A stretch of 64,000 nt of DNA from Streptomyces sp. f51 (GCF_037940415.1 NZ_CP149798.1:6853001-6917000); one strand, 5' to 3'; positions 1-8,078 are shown, counted from the first letter of the stretch. The notes: generated by a model not told the origin, from the sequence alone. Numbers and translations: made by a program.

Positions 1-2300
1 TACAGCACGCCGCCCGACACCGGCCGGTCGAAGCCGATCAGCAGCCGCAGCAGGGTGGACTTGCCGCAGCCGCTCGGACCGACGATCGCCACGAACTCTC
101 CCGGCCGGACCGCGAACGACACGTCGTCCAGGACGAGCGGGCCGTCCTCGGCGTAGCGGAACGACAGCCGCCGCGCCTCGATCCCGCCCGACAGCACACC
201 GGGACGCGTACTCGCCCCGCGCACCTCGGGCGTCGCGTCGAGCACCGGCCTGATCTCCTCGAACATCGGCAGCGCGGCCACCGCGGACACGAGCGCCCCG
301 GTGATCTGGGCGACCGACGTCAGCAGCATCGTCACCGACGTGTTGAAGGTGAGGAAGTCCGCCGCCGACAGCGAGCCGCGCGCCGGACCCGCGAGCAGCA
401 TGAACATCAGCAGGGAGCACAGCGGCAGATAGACCGAACCCATCACCGTCGTCAGGTTCTTGACCCGGCCGACCTGCTGCTGGAGCTCACGGCTGCGGGC
501 GAAGGAGCCCGCCCAGGCCGCGTACGCGTAGTTCTCGGCCGCCGCCACCCGCAGCTTGGGCAGCCCGCGCAGTGTCTGGAAGGCCTGGTTGTTCAGCTTG
601 TTGCCCAGCACCACCAGGCGGCGCTGCCCACGCACCTGCCACAGTCCGAGCCCGAGGAACACGGCGGCGACGACGAGCAGCATGCCCATCGCGGCCAGCG
701 CCATGGGCACGCTGTACCAGAACAGCAGACCCAGGTTCATCGCGCCGACCGTACCCGCCTGCGCGAGCGTGGGACCGACCCCCGCGAGCAGTCTGCGGAT
801 CGCGCTCACGCCCATCGCCGCGCTCGCGAGCTCACCGGTCGAGCGCTCGGCGAAGAACGAGGTGGGAAGCCTCAGCAGCCGGTCCCACACGGCCGGTTGG
901 AGACTCGCCTCGATCCGGCCCTCCATCCGCAGCAGGGTGAGGTTCTGAAGCAGCATGAACGCCGCCGACACCACGCTCGTGACCATGAGCGCGAGACAGA
1001 CCTGCACGATCAGCCCGTGCTCGGCGCGCGGGACGTAACTGCCGAGCACCCTCCCGGTCGCGACCGGCACCAGCGCGCCGATCGCCACGGTCACCAGAGA
1101 GCTGATCGCGAGGTTCCGCAGATCCCCGCCCGTGCCCGCGAGGGCGAACCGCAGCAGCCGCAGTGGGCTCAGCCCGCGCTCGGGCAGCGGGCGGTAGAAC
1201 ATCACGGCCCGCGGCTCGAACTCGGAGGCGTTGGCCTTCTCCACCGGGGTCTCCCGCCCGGACGACGGCTGTACGGCGACATAGCCGCCCCGCCGCCACA
1301 GCAGCGCCACCGGCGCACCGGACACCGCCCGGCTGCCGACCAGCGGACCGATGTCGTCCCGCCACCAGCGTCCGTCCAGCCGCACGGCGCGGGTGCGCAG
1401 CCGTGAGGCGAGCGCGATCCGTTCGACGGGGTCGAGCCGCTCGCTCTCGGTGCTGTCGCCCGCCCGCTCCGCGAGCGTGATCCCCGCCGCGCGGGCGACC
1501 AGCTCGCAGGCCGCGTAGGTGGCGTCCGTGTCCGCCGCGGTCGGGCGCTTCGACGCCGTTCTCCCGATCGAGGCGAGCAGCGTCCGGTCGGCCTGGGCCC
1601 GGACGGCCTCACCCGCCTTGATACCGGCCGCCGCACGGTCCTCGTGGCCGGCCTCCAGCTCCTCGATCCAGCGGTCGAGCATGGACAGCAGCCGGTACTG
1701 CTGGTCGACCATGCCCTGCCAGACCCCGGAGTCCATCAGCAGGTCGGCCGCCGCCTCGGCCCCGTACAGCGAGCCGTACTGCACGCTCCTGGGCGGGACC
1801 TGCATCCAGAACACGTCCTCGTCGGTGGGCGCGGCGGCGTGCTCCGTGGCCGTCGGCGCCTGGAAGAGGACGGACAGGCCGCGTCCGGCACCGAGCGCGA
1901 GGGCGTGCTCCAGGGGGCTCGACACCGGCGGCACGAACTGCGGGTTGCCGTAGGCGTCGTACGACCAGGTCGCCGTGTCCGCCTGCTGGTGGAGCTCGCG
2001 CAGCCCGATCCGGCGCAGCTCGCAGCCGCGCAACGGACGGCCCACCAGCGTGTGCTGAGGACCCGGCACCGGGCCGAGCAGCAGGGAACCGGCTTCGAGC
2101 CTGCCGAGGTGGTGCCAGTGACCCTGGCGGGCCGCGTCGACCGCGAACAGGTCCATGGCACCCGCGACGACCAGCCACAGGACCTGCGGGCCCTCCAGAT
2201 CGAGGCGGCTCAGTCCCGCGCCGCCGACCGGGGTGCCCATGCCGCCGAGCGCGCCGAGCACCGCGTCCTGCTCGTGGACGCCCTCGTGAACCGTCGTCAT
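1..2300 (-). CDS. NHLM-type bacteriocin ABC transporter, ATP-binding/permease protein (3' end outside window)
   Basis: Reading the minus strand from ATG at 2300 gives an open frame of about 766 residues that runs off the left edge. The first ~390 residues form a long cytoplasmic N-terminal region without a C39 peptidase. They are followed by an ABC membrane domain with hydrophobic helices, then the start of a nucleotide-binding domain with Walker A GPSGCGKST close to the window edge; signature and Walker B lie outside. The non-peptidase N-terminal extension in front of an ABC exporter core is the layout of the second ABC protein of NHLM peptide-export systems. It starts 1 bp after the stop of the peptidase-containing transporter, so the two are surely co-translated. 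Inferred role: with that partner and the HlyD-like adaptor, export of the peptide encoded at the head of the operon. Family call is confident; its exact mechanistic role is inferred. Confidence 0.85.
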   Translation of the reverse strand, partial: MTTVHEGVHEQDAVLGALGGMGTPVGGAGLSRLDLEGPQVLWLVVAGAMDLFAVDAARQGHWHHLGRLEAGSLLLGPVPGPQHTLVGRPLRGCELRRIGLRELHQQADTATWSYDAYGNPQFVPPVSSPLEHALALGAGRGLSVLFQAPTATEHAAAPTDEDVFWMQVPPRSVQYGSLYGAEAAADLLMDSGVWQGMVDQQYRLLSMLDRWIEELEAGHEDRAAAGIKAGEAVRAQADRTLLASIGRTASKRPTAADTDATYAACELVARAAGITLAERAGDSTESERLDPVERIALASRLRTRAVRLDGRWWRDDIGPLVGSRAVSGAPVALLWRRGGYVAVQPSSGRETPVEKANASEFEPRAVMFYRPLPERGLSPLRLLRFALAGTGGDLRNLAISSLVTVAIGALVPVATGRVLGSYVPRAEHGLIVQVCLALMVTSVVSAAFMLLQNLTLLRMEGRIEASLQPAVWDRLLRLPTSFFAERSTGELASAAMGVSAIRRLLAGVGPTLAQAGTVGAMNLGLLFWYSVPMALAAMGMLLVVAAVFLGLGLWQVRGQRRLVVLGNKLNNQAFQTLRGLPKLRVAAAENYAYAAWAGSFARSRELQQQVGRVKNLTTVMGSVYLPLCSLLMFMLLAGPARGSLSAADFLTFNTSVTMLLTSVAQITGALVSAVAALPMFEEIRPVLDATPEVRGASTRPGVLSGGIEARRLSFRYAEDGPLVLDDVSFAVRPGEFVAIVGPSGCGKSTLLRLLIGFDRPVSGGVL

Positions 2301-2301
2301 C

Positions 2302-4527
2302 TCAACGCTCCCTGACCAGACCGGCGTACGGACCGCCGGCCGCCACCAGTGCCTCGTGCCGCCCGCGTTCCACGATCGCGCCGTGTTCGAGCACGACGAT
2401 CTCGTCGCTGTCCCGGACGGTGCTGAGCCGGTGGGCGATCACCACACAGGCACAGCCGCGCCGGCGCAGGTTGTCCATGACGGTCTGCTCCGTCTCCGCG
2501 TCCAGGGCGCTGGTGACCTCGTCGAGCACCAGGATGCTGGGCCTGCGCACCAACGCCCGCGCAATCTCCAGGCGTTGCCGCTGACCGCCGGAGAAGTTCC
2601 GTCCGTCCTGCTCGACGCGGCTGTGGATCCCGCCGGGACGGCGCGTGACGACGTCGTACAGGGCCGCGTCCTGGAGGGCGGCGGTCACCGCGTCGTCGGG
2701 GATCGACGGATCCCACAGCGCCACGTTGTCGCGGACCGTCCCCTCGAAGAGGAACACGTCCTGGTCCACGAACGACACGGAGGAGGCGAGCGCTCCGCGC
2801 GGGATGTCCTCAAGGCGGCGGCCGTCGATCCGGATGGTGCCCTCCCACGGTGTGTACAGGCCCGAGATGAGCCGGGACACCGTCGACTTGCCGCTGCCCG
2901 AACCGCCGACGAGGGCGACCTGCTGACCCGGGCCGACCGTCAGCGAGAACCCCGTGAGCAGCGGCTCGTCGAGCGGGCTGTAGCCGAACGTGATGTTCTC
3001 CAGCTCGACATGACCCCGCAGCCGCCGGGTCGACTCGCCCGTGCCCGAGCGGGCGTAGAGCGGATCGGCGCGGAAGTTCTCCACGTCCTTGAGCCGCGCC
3101 ACGTCGGCCGCGAAGTCCTGGATGCGGCCGGCCACGCCGTTGAGCCGGGTCACCGGCGCGGTGAAACGGGTGACGAGCGCCTGGAAGGCGACGAGCAGAC
3201 CCACCGAGACCTGGCCGTCGACCGCGCGCAGACCGCCGATCCACAGGATCAGCGCGCTGTTGAGCATCGCCAGGGTCGGGGCGACGACGCCGAGCCACGC
3301 GCTCGGCACACCGAGGCGCTGCTGCTCCTCCAGCGTGGTGGCGTGCTGGCCGGCCCACTTGCGGAAGTAGCCGTCCTCGCCGCCGGTGGCCTTCATCGTC
3401 TCGATCAACTGGAGCCCGGTGTAGGCGGTGTTGGTCAGCCGGGCGGTGTCGGCGCGGAGCTTGGCCGTGCGGGTGGCGCGCAGCCGGACGACCACGCGCA
3501 TCGCCACCACGTTGAGCAGCGCGACACCGATGCCGACGGCCGTCAGCTGCGGGTCGTACGTGTAGAGCAGCACGGCGTACAGAACGACGACGACCGCGTC
3601 CACACCCGCGGCGGCCAGGTCGCGCGCCAGGGTCTCGGCCACAGCGTCGTTCGACTGGAGCCGCTGCACGAGGTCGGCCGGGCTGCGCTGGGAGAAGAAG
3701 GTGACCGGCAGCCGCAGCAGATGCCGCAGGAACCGGGCGCTGGAGAGCGTCGAGGAGATGATGCGGCCGCGCAGCAGGTTCGCCTGCTGGAGCCACGTCA
3801 GCACCACCGTCAGCAGCACGGAGGCGCCCATCGACGCGAACAGCACACCGAGGAGCGAACTCCGACCGCCGATCAGGTACTGGTCGATGAACGTGCGGCT
3901 CAGCGCGGGCACGGCCGCGCCGACCGCGACCAGCAGCAGACTCGCCAGCACGGCTGCGGGCATCGTGCCCGAAGTGCCGCGCAGCCGGGCCGGCATGGCG
4001 CCCAGCACTCCCGGTCTGCGGCCTCCCTTGCGGAACCCGGCTCCGGGTTCCATGACGAGGACGACTCCGGTGAAGCTGGAGTCGAAGTCCTCCATCGGCA
4101 CGAAACGGCGTCCCTTGCCGGGGTCGTTGATGTGCACGCCCCGGCGTCCGAAGCGGCGGCCCATGCCGTCGTACACGACGTAGTGGTTGAACTCCCAGAA
4201 CAGGATCGCGGGCCCCCGCACCTCGGCGAGCGCGGCCGTGTCCATCTGCATGCCCTTGGCGGTCAGACCGTAACCCCGCGCCGCCTTCAGCAGGTTGCTC
4301 GCGCGCGAACCGTCCCGCGAGACACCGCACGCGATGCGCAGTTCTTCGAGCGGGACGTGCCGGCCGTGATGGCCGAGCACCATGGCGAGGGACGCGGCAC
4401 CGCACTCCACGGCCTCCATCTGGAGCACGGTGGGGGTGCGCACGCTCCCGACCCGGGTCCTGGGCACGCTGCGCCGGGCCGGTGCGGCGGCGCGGCGTCT
4501 GCCGCGGGTCTCCGGTGCGGGGCTCAC
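2302..4527 (-). CDS. C39 peptidase-containing ABC transporter (NHLM bacteriocin exporter)
   Basis: A 741-residue bifunctional exporter. Residues ~30-160 are a C39 bacteriocin-processing peptidase: catalytic Cys in VECGAASL, His in FNHYVVYDG and Asp in NDPGKG. It is followed by a six-helix ABC membrane domain (~185-480) and an NBD (~510-741) with Walker A GGSGSGKST, signature NFSGGQRQR, Walker B ILVLDEVTSALD and the switch His in VIAHRLSTV. Such proteins cut leader peptides after a double glycine and export the core across the membrane using ATP. All catalytic motifs are intact. The GTG start overlaps the stop of the upstream HlyD-like gene as GTGA, and the second ABC gene follows after 1 bp. 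The substrate is most likely the GG-leader peptide at 5427-5642, first in the same transcription unit. Confidence 0.93.
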   Translation of the reverse strand: MSPAPETRGRRRAAAPARRSVPRTRVGSVRTPTVLQMEAVECGAASLAMVLGHHGRHVPLEELRIACGVSRDGSRASNLLKAARGYGLTAKGMQMDTAALAEVRGPAILFWEFNHYVVYDGMGRRFGRRGVHINDPGKGRRFVPMEDFDSSFTGVVLVMEPGAGFRKGGRRPGVLGAMPARLRGTSGTMPAAVLASLLLVAVGAAVPALSRTFIDQYLIGGRSSLLGVLFASMGASVLLTVVLTWLQQANLLRGRIISSTLSSARFLRHLLRLPVTFFSQRSPADLVQRLQSNDAVAETLARDLAAAGVDAVVVVLYAVLLYTYDPQLTAVGIGVALLNVVAMRVVVRLRATRTAKLRADTARLTNTAYTGLQLIETMKATGGEDGYFRKWAGQHATTLEEQQRLGVPSAWLGVVAPTLAMLNSALILWIGGLRAVDGQVSVGLLVAFQALVTRFTAPVTRLNGVAGRIQDFAADVARLKDVENFRADPLYARSGTGESTRRLRGHVELENITFGYSPLDEPLLTGFSLTVGPGQQVALVGGSGSGKSTVSRLISGLYTPWEGTIRIDGRRLEDIPRGALASSVSFVDQDVFLFEGTVRDNVALWDPSIPDDAVTAALQDAALYDVVTRRPGGIHSRVEQDGRNFSGGQRQRLEIARALVRRPSILVLDEVTSALDAETEQTVMDNLRRRGCACVVIAHRLSTVRDSDEIVVLEHGAIVERGRHEALVAAGGPYAGLVRER

Positions 4528-5333
4528 GGCAGGAGCCAGTCGACGGGGCGCTGACCGGCCAGGCGGACCGAGGCCGTCGCCGAGGTCATGGAGTCAGGGG
4601 CGTAGGGCGGCCCGTCGGCGGACGACCACTTCAGTCCGCTGGGCGATGCGGAGGACCGGTCGAGCCGGACCAGGACGGCGACCGGCCTGCCCTTCCGGCT
4701 GAACTGCTCGCCCAGTTGGGCGTCACCGAGGTAGGCGGCTATCTGCTGCCGGGTCTGCACGGTGCGGCCCACCGCTTTCACATGGCCGCGCAGCACTCCG
4801 TACCGCTGGGCCGGCACCGACTGGACGGTGAGGTCGACGGCGGCGTCCGCGGGGATGGCGACGGCGCTCGCGGCGGGGACGTAGACGGTCGCGTACAGGG
4901 GGTCGTCGGCGTGGGCGACCTTCTCCACGGCGGCCACGTTCGCGCCGGTCGAGATGATCGCGCCGATCGCGGCGGCCAGGGCGGTGACACGGCCCGCGGC
5001 GACCGTGCGCACGACGGCGATCTCACCTCGCGCCGTACGCACCTTCAGTACGGGCGCGTTCGCGGGGAGCCGTTCGCCCTCCTTCGCGAGGACCGCGGTG
5101 ACCTGTCCGGCGACCGGGCTCTGGAGGATGTAACTGCCCTCGGCGTGGGTGAGGACGGCGGGCGCGTCGACGGTGGACGTGACGGTGCCCGTCACGGCCC
5201 ATACGGAGGCGGCGGCCATGGCGAGGACCGTCACGGCCAGGACGAGCCGGCCCTGCGGGCGGGCGAAGCGGACCGGAAGGTCGAGTTCCTCGGGCGACCG
5301 CAGTCGGGCGAGGGCCTGCTGGCGGAACTGCAC
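4524..5333 (-). CDS. NHLM bacteriocin secretion protein, HlyD-like membrane-fusion adaptor
   Basis: 269 residues from the chosen GTG at 5333. The N-terminus MQFRQQALARLRSPEELD, one transmembrane helix (RLVLAVTVLAMAAASVWAV), a biotinyl/lipoyl-like region (SPVAGQVTAVLAKEGERL) and a beta-rich C-terminus match the NHLM secretion-protein family, in which an (F)RxxALxRLxSPEELD opening is typical. An in-frame GTG lies 12 codons upstream at 5369, but it abuts a 17-bp terminator-like stem. The start at 5333 has AGGTGAG nine bases upstream and begins where the family begins, so it is preferred. The protein should sit in the cytoplasmic membrane and link the ABC exporter to the cell exterior. It overlaps the next gene by 4 bp. 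Confidence 0.88.
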   Translation of the reverse strand: MQFRQQALARLRSPEELDLPVRFARPQGRLVLAVTVLAMAAASVWAVTGTVTSTVDAPAVLTHAEGSYILQSPVAGQVTAVLAKEGERLPANAPVLKVRTARGEIAVVRTVAAGRVTALAAAIGAIISTGANVAAVEKVAHADDPLYATVYVPAASAVAIPADAAVDLTVQSVPAQRYGVLRGHVKAVGRTVQTRQQIAAYLGDAQLGEQFSRKGRPVAVLVRLDRSSASPSGLKWSSADGPPYAPDSMTSATASVRLAGQRPVDWLLP

Positions 5334-5369
5334 GGGTTGCTTCTCACCTGTTCGGGGGGCTCGCGGCAC

Positions 5370-5411
5370 CCGAGAGTCCCGGAACCTGTGGGGCGGTTCC
5401 GGGACTCTCGG
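5370..5411 (-). terminator. 17-bp stem hairpin between precursor and transporter genes (candidate attenuator)
   Basis: The arms at 5370-5386 and 5395-5411 are perfectly complementary over 17 bp, with an 8-nt loop. The hairpin begins 15 bp after the precursor-peptide stop and ends before the HlyD-like gene. There is no U-tract. A stem in this position commonly terminates most transcripts after the precursor gene and lets a fraction read through into the transporter genes; that role is inferred from position. Confidence 0.75.
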
Positions 5412-5426
5412 CGGCTTGAAACGCGA

Positions 5427-5642
5427 TCAGAGACCGGCGACCAGGCCGGTGACCGGGGCGGTGTTCAGGCCGGTCACACCCTCGACGGTGCCGATGGCCG
5501 TGCCCACGACGCCGGAGACCGGGGCAACGCCGTCCACCAGGCCGGTGACGGTGCCGACGGCGTTCAGCGAGAGGCCGCCGGAGACGTTGTCGAGGTCGGC
5601 GTCGGAGATCTCGGCGGTCTCGACACGGGGGGTGGAGTTCAT
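5427..5642 (-). CDS. Double-glycine leader bacteriocin-like precursor peptide
   Basis: 71 residues from ATG at 5642, preceded by GAAGGGAAG in the right place for a ribosome binding site. Residues 1-23 look like a type-II bacteriocin leader: an acidic amphipathic stretch EISDADLDNVSGG ending in the GG cleavage site recognised by C39 peptidases. The predicted core is 48 residues, rich in Gly (10), Val and Thr, with only Asp14 and Glu31 charged and no Cys, Lys, Arg, aromatic or His. Glycines fall at core positions 7-11-15, 24-28-32 and 43-47, giving GxxxGxxxG helix-packing runs. It heads the operon encoding its presumed processing exporter. Lacking Cys and any nearby LanM, YcaO or radical-SAM gene in the window, it looks like an unmodified class II-type bacteriocin or signalling peptide, although modification genes could lie beyond the left edge. 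It is neither a nitrile-hydratase-type nor a Nif11-type leader. Confidence 0.85.
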   Translation of the reverse strand: MNSTPRVETAEISDADLDNVSGGLSLNAVGTVTGLVDGVAPVSGVVGTAIGTVEGVTGLNTAPVTGLVAGL

Positions 5643-5655
5643 GATGGAACTTCCC

Positions 5656-5749
5656 TTCATATGGATATTCACAAGGGGGGAGAGCGGCCCCCTCTGGGGG
5701 ACAGACGACGGCCGCCACCGCAGGGCGCGGCGCCCGTTCCCGGGAACGG
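5656..5749 (-). promoter_or_regulatory. Control region of the peptide operon with two palindromes
   Basis: Just upstream of the precursor start, an AT-richer patch (5656-5675) contains a -10-like GAATAT on the minus strand at 5665-5670. Further upstream are a small hairpin (CCCCC-TCT-GGGGG, 5688-5700) and a perfect 16-bp palindrome CCGTTCCCGGGAACGG at 5734-5749. The palindrome lies about 70 bp upstream of the putative -10, where an activator or repressor could bind. No good -35 hexamer is visible, so factor-dependent transcription is possible. All assignments are inferred. Confidence 0.4.
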
Positions 5750-6342
5750 TGCCGTGACCTGTGCGATGCCACGGATCAAAGCACGGCCGCGGGGCGCCCT
5801 TCCAATCAACCAGGGCCCTCACCTGCGGATTTGTGCTCCATGAGCGGGGAAGCGTGCAGGGGCGCACACTCCTTTGCGGCCACTTCTTCACATGCTGCGC
5901 CGCATCGGTTCACCGGAACCCTTGCCACGGCCGCGCCGAAGGGGGCGGCCGCGTCCCAGGGGCGTGCGGGGGGCGCGCGACTGTGCAGATCCCCCGTCCG
6001 AGGTGACCCCGGTGGGCATGGGCTGTGCAGATTCCCTGAATCCGGGATTCCGTCGCCGCCCGTCGACGGAGTGTCTCCGGGTGGTCGCGCTCCGTGTCCT
6101 CCCGGGGTGCGTGGCCGTCGTCCAGTCGGGGATCGCGTGCACCGCGTCCGCCCGCGCGGCGATCTCCGCCGAACCCCGCTCCGCGAGTGAAATGCCCCGG
6201 TTGTCTCCGCAATCGATGTCTTTGGCGAGTCCAACTCCCGCAATTTGCAATGGCAGTTGAACACCCCGGGCGACACACGCGTATCAACGGGCAAGCAGGC
6301 GCCCCCCAGTCAGCTGCCGGACGCGGCACCGTCCCCGTCCCC
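5750..6342. other. Intergenic region without a convincing gene; contains a direct repeat
   Basis: About 590 bp separate the peptide operon from the divergent protease gene. Short open frames here lack good start sites and resemble no family. CTGTGCAGAT occurs twice, at 5981-5990 and 6023-6032, exactly 42 bp (about four helical turns) apart, and GAATC-CGG-GATTC lies just after the second copy. A weak TTGAAC/GTATCA promoter-like pair at 6257-6286 may drive the protease. No RNA gene was recognised. Confidence 0.4.
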
Positions 6343-6355
6343 AGGAGGTCAAGAG

Positions 6356-7774
6356 TTGAGTCACAAACGGATACCCAAGCGCAAGGCCGCCATCGCGGTA
6401 GGAGGCGTCGCGGCGCTCGGAGCGGCGGCTCTGCTGCTGCCCAACGCCAACGCGTCGCAGTCGAACGGGGAAGCCGCCACTCCGAGAACCTTCAAGGCGA
6501 ACGACGTCTCGAACGTCGCCTCCATGCTGGCCAACCAGCTAGGCGACACCTTCGCCGGCTCGTACTACGACGCGCAGGCGAAGCAGCTCGTGGTGAACGT
6601 CGTCGGTAACAACAGCAACGCCGTCGACCAGATCGAGAAGGCCGGCGCGGTCGCCCACCAGGTGCAGAACAGCACCGCCGCGCTCGCGGCCGCCGCCAAG
6701 ACGCTCAAGGCCGACGCGACGGTCCCGGGCACGGCGTGGTCCGTGGACCCGAAGACCAACGAGATCCGCGTGACCGCGGACTCCACGGTCACCGGCGACA
6801 AGTGGAACACCGTGCAGTCGACCGTCAAGAACCTCGGTTCGGGCGTGGCGACCCTCTCGAAGTCCGCGGGAACCCTCAAGCCCTTCGTTGACGGCGGCGA
6901 CGCCATCTTCGGCGGCAACGTGCGCTGTTCGCTCGGCTTCAACGTCACCGCGGGCGACGGAACCCCCGCCTTCCTCACCGCGGGCCACTGCGGTGTCGCC
7001 GCCGCCAAGTGGTCGGACTCGCAGACCGGCGCGTCCATCGCCACCGTCGACCAGGCCACCTTCCCCGGGGCCGGCGACTTCTCCCTCGTCAAGTACGACG
7101 ACCCGGCCACGCAGACGAACAGCGCCGTCAACGTCGGCAACGGGCAGAGCGTCCAGATCAACCAGGCCGTGGAAGCGGCGGTCGGCCAGCAGGTCTTCCG
7201 GATGGGCAGCACCACGGGTCTGCACAACGGCAATGTGACCGGTCTCAACGCCACCGTGAACTACCCGGAGGGCACGGTCACCGGCCTCATCCAGACGGAC
7301 GTGTGCGCCGAGGCCGGCGACAGCGGCGGCTCGCTGTTCACCCAGGACGGCGGCGCGGTCGGCCTGACCTCCGGCGGCAGCGGCGACTGCACGGCCGGCG
7401 GCGAGACCTTCTTCCAGCCCGTCACCACCGCGCTGGCCGCGGTCGGCGCGACGCTGGGCGCCGGGGACGCCGGCGCCGCGGGCGGCGCGGCCGACCCCAG
7501 CGCGAGCGCGGCGGACCCGGGCGCGGTCGACCCCAGCGCGAGCGCCGCCGACCCGGGCGCGGTCGACCCGGGCGCGAGCGCGGCGGACCCGGGAACCGGT
7601 GCCGTGGCGGACCCGAGCGCGAGCGCCGGTGACGCGGCGGGCGCCGGCGACCAGGCGGGCGCGGGACAGAGCGGTTCGAACCACCGGCACAGGAAGCACC
7701 ACATGTCCGGCGCGGCCGCCCAGCAGTCGGCCGCCGCCTCGGGCGATGGCTCGGGCCTCGTGTCCACGCCGTGA
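6356..7774 (+). CDS. Secreted S1 family serine protease (streptogrisin/alpha-lytic type) with repeat tail
   Basis: 472 residues from TTG at 6356, which has a perfect AGGAGG seven bases upstream; an ATG at 6245 is less likely. The N-terminus is a signal peptide (SHKRIPKRK, then a hydrophobic run ending near ANAS). A ~150-residue pro-region follows, then a chymotrypsin-fold domain with His in TAGHCG, Asp in GDFSLVKYD and Ser in EAGDSGGSLF. The pattern VNYPEGTVTGL and paired Cys residues are typical of streptogrisins. The C-terminus is a low-complexity tail of 12-residue DPSASAADPGAV repeats (36-bp units from ~7493), then a His/Arg-rich patch NHRHRKHH. No LPxTG or membrane anchor is present, so the protein is probably secreted or held at the wall by the tail. 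It closes with a strong terminator. Confidence 0.9.
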   Translation: MSHKRIPKRKAAIAVGGVAALGAAALLLPNANASQSNGEAATPRTFKANDVSNVASMLANQLGDTFAGSYYDAQAKQLVVNVVGNNSNAVDQIEKAGAVAHQVQNSTAALAAAAKTLKADATVPGTAWSVDPKTNEIRVTADSTVTGDKWNTVQSTVKNLGSGVATLSKSAGTLKPFVDGGDAIFGGNVRCSLGFNVTAGDGTPAFLTAGHCGVAAAKWSDSQTGASIATVDQATFPGAGDFSLVKYDDPATQTNSAVNVGNGQSVQINQAVEAAVGQQVFRMGSTTGLHNGNVTGLNATVNYPEGTVTGLIQTDVCAEAGDSGGSLFTQDGGAVGLTSGGSGDCTAGGETFFQPVTTALAAVGATLGAGDAGAAGGAADPSASAADPGAVDPSASAADPGAVDPGASAADPGTGAVADPSASAGDAAGAGDQAGAGQSGSNHRHRKHHMSGAAAQQSAAASGDGSGLVSTP

Positions 7775-7845
7775 AGCCGGTGAACCCGGCGATCAAGAAC
7801 CACTGACCGGCCAACGGAACAGGGAATTCCGGCCGACGGTGGACA

Positions 7846-7875
7846 GGTCCGGCCCTCCGGCGGGAGGGCCGGACC
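7846..7875 (+). terminator. Rho-independent-like terminator of the protease gene
   Basis: A perfect 13-bp stem (7846-7858 with 7863-7875) and a GGCG loop, followed by GCCCTTT, lie 72 bp after the protease stop codon. Confidence 0.75.
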
Positions 7876-7899
7876 GCCCTTTGTACGGACCCGGTGGCG

Positions 7900-7947
7900 C
7901 CGGCACGGCTCCCGGTCCCGCGGCCGCGGGACCGGGAGCCGTGCCGG
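7900..7947. repeat. 48-bp perfect palindrome between convergent genes
   Basis: Bases 7900-7923 are the exact reverse complement of 7924-7947 with no spacer, centred on the NotI-like core GCGGCCGC. It lies between the convergent protease (+) and PP2C phosphatase (-) genes, so the likeliest role is a bidirectional terminator: the RNA from either strand could fold into a ~22-bp stem. Confidence 0.85.
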
Positions 7948-8078
7948 TACGGTCCCGATATGGCGGGTCCCCGCCGCCGGTAAGGTCCCGATCCCGCGGC
8001 CGCGGGTCGTCCCCGCCGCCGGTACGGTCCGGTCCCGCCGCTACGGTCCGGATCCCGCTCGTACGGTCCCGGTCGCGC
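7948..8078. repeat. Degenerate GGTCCCG / CCGCCGCCGGTA repeats
   Basis: About 130 bp of diverged repeats built on TACGGTCC(C)G and GTCCCCGCCGCCGGTA lead up to the phosphatase stop codon. It is non-coding by position between convergent genes and may help terminate transcription. No other function can be read from it. Confidence 0.5.

Noticed and set aside
2356..4554. A 732-residue open frame on the plus strand opposite the C39 ABC transporter
   Set aside because: It is the GC-rich antisense of a gene with full catalytic motifs; the translation is His/Arg/Gly-rich with no family resemblance and no ribosome site.
5427..5642. Reading the precursor as a lanthipeptide
   Set aside because: The leader resembles type A2 lantibiotic leaders, but the core has no Cys, and no LanM or LanC-like gene is in the window.
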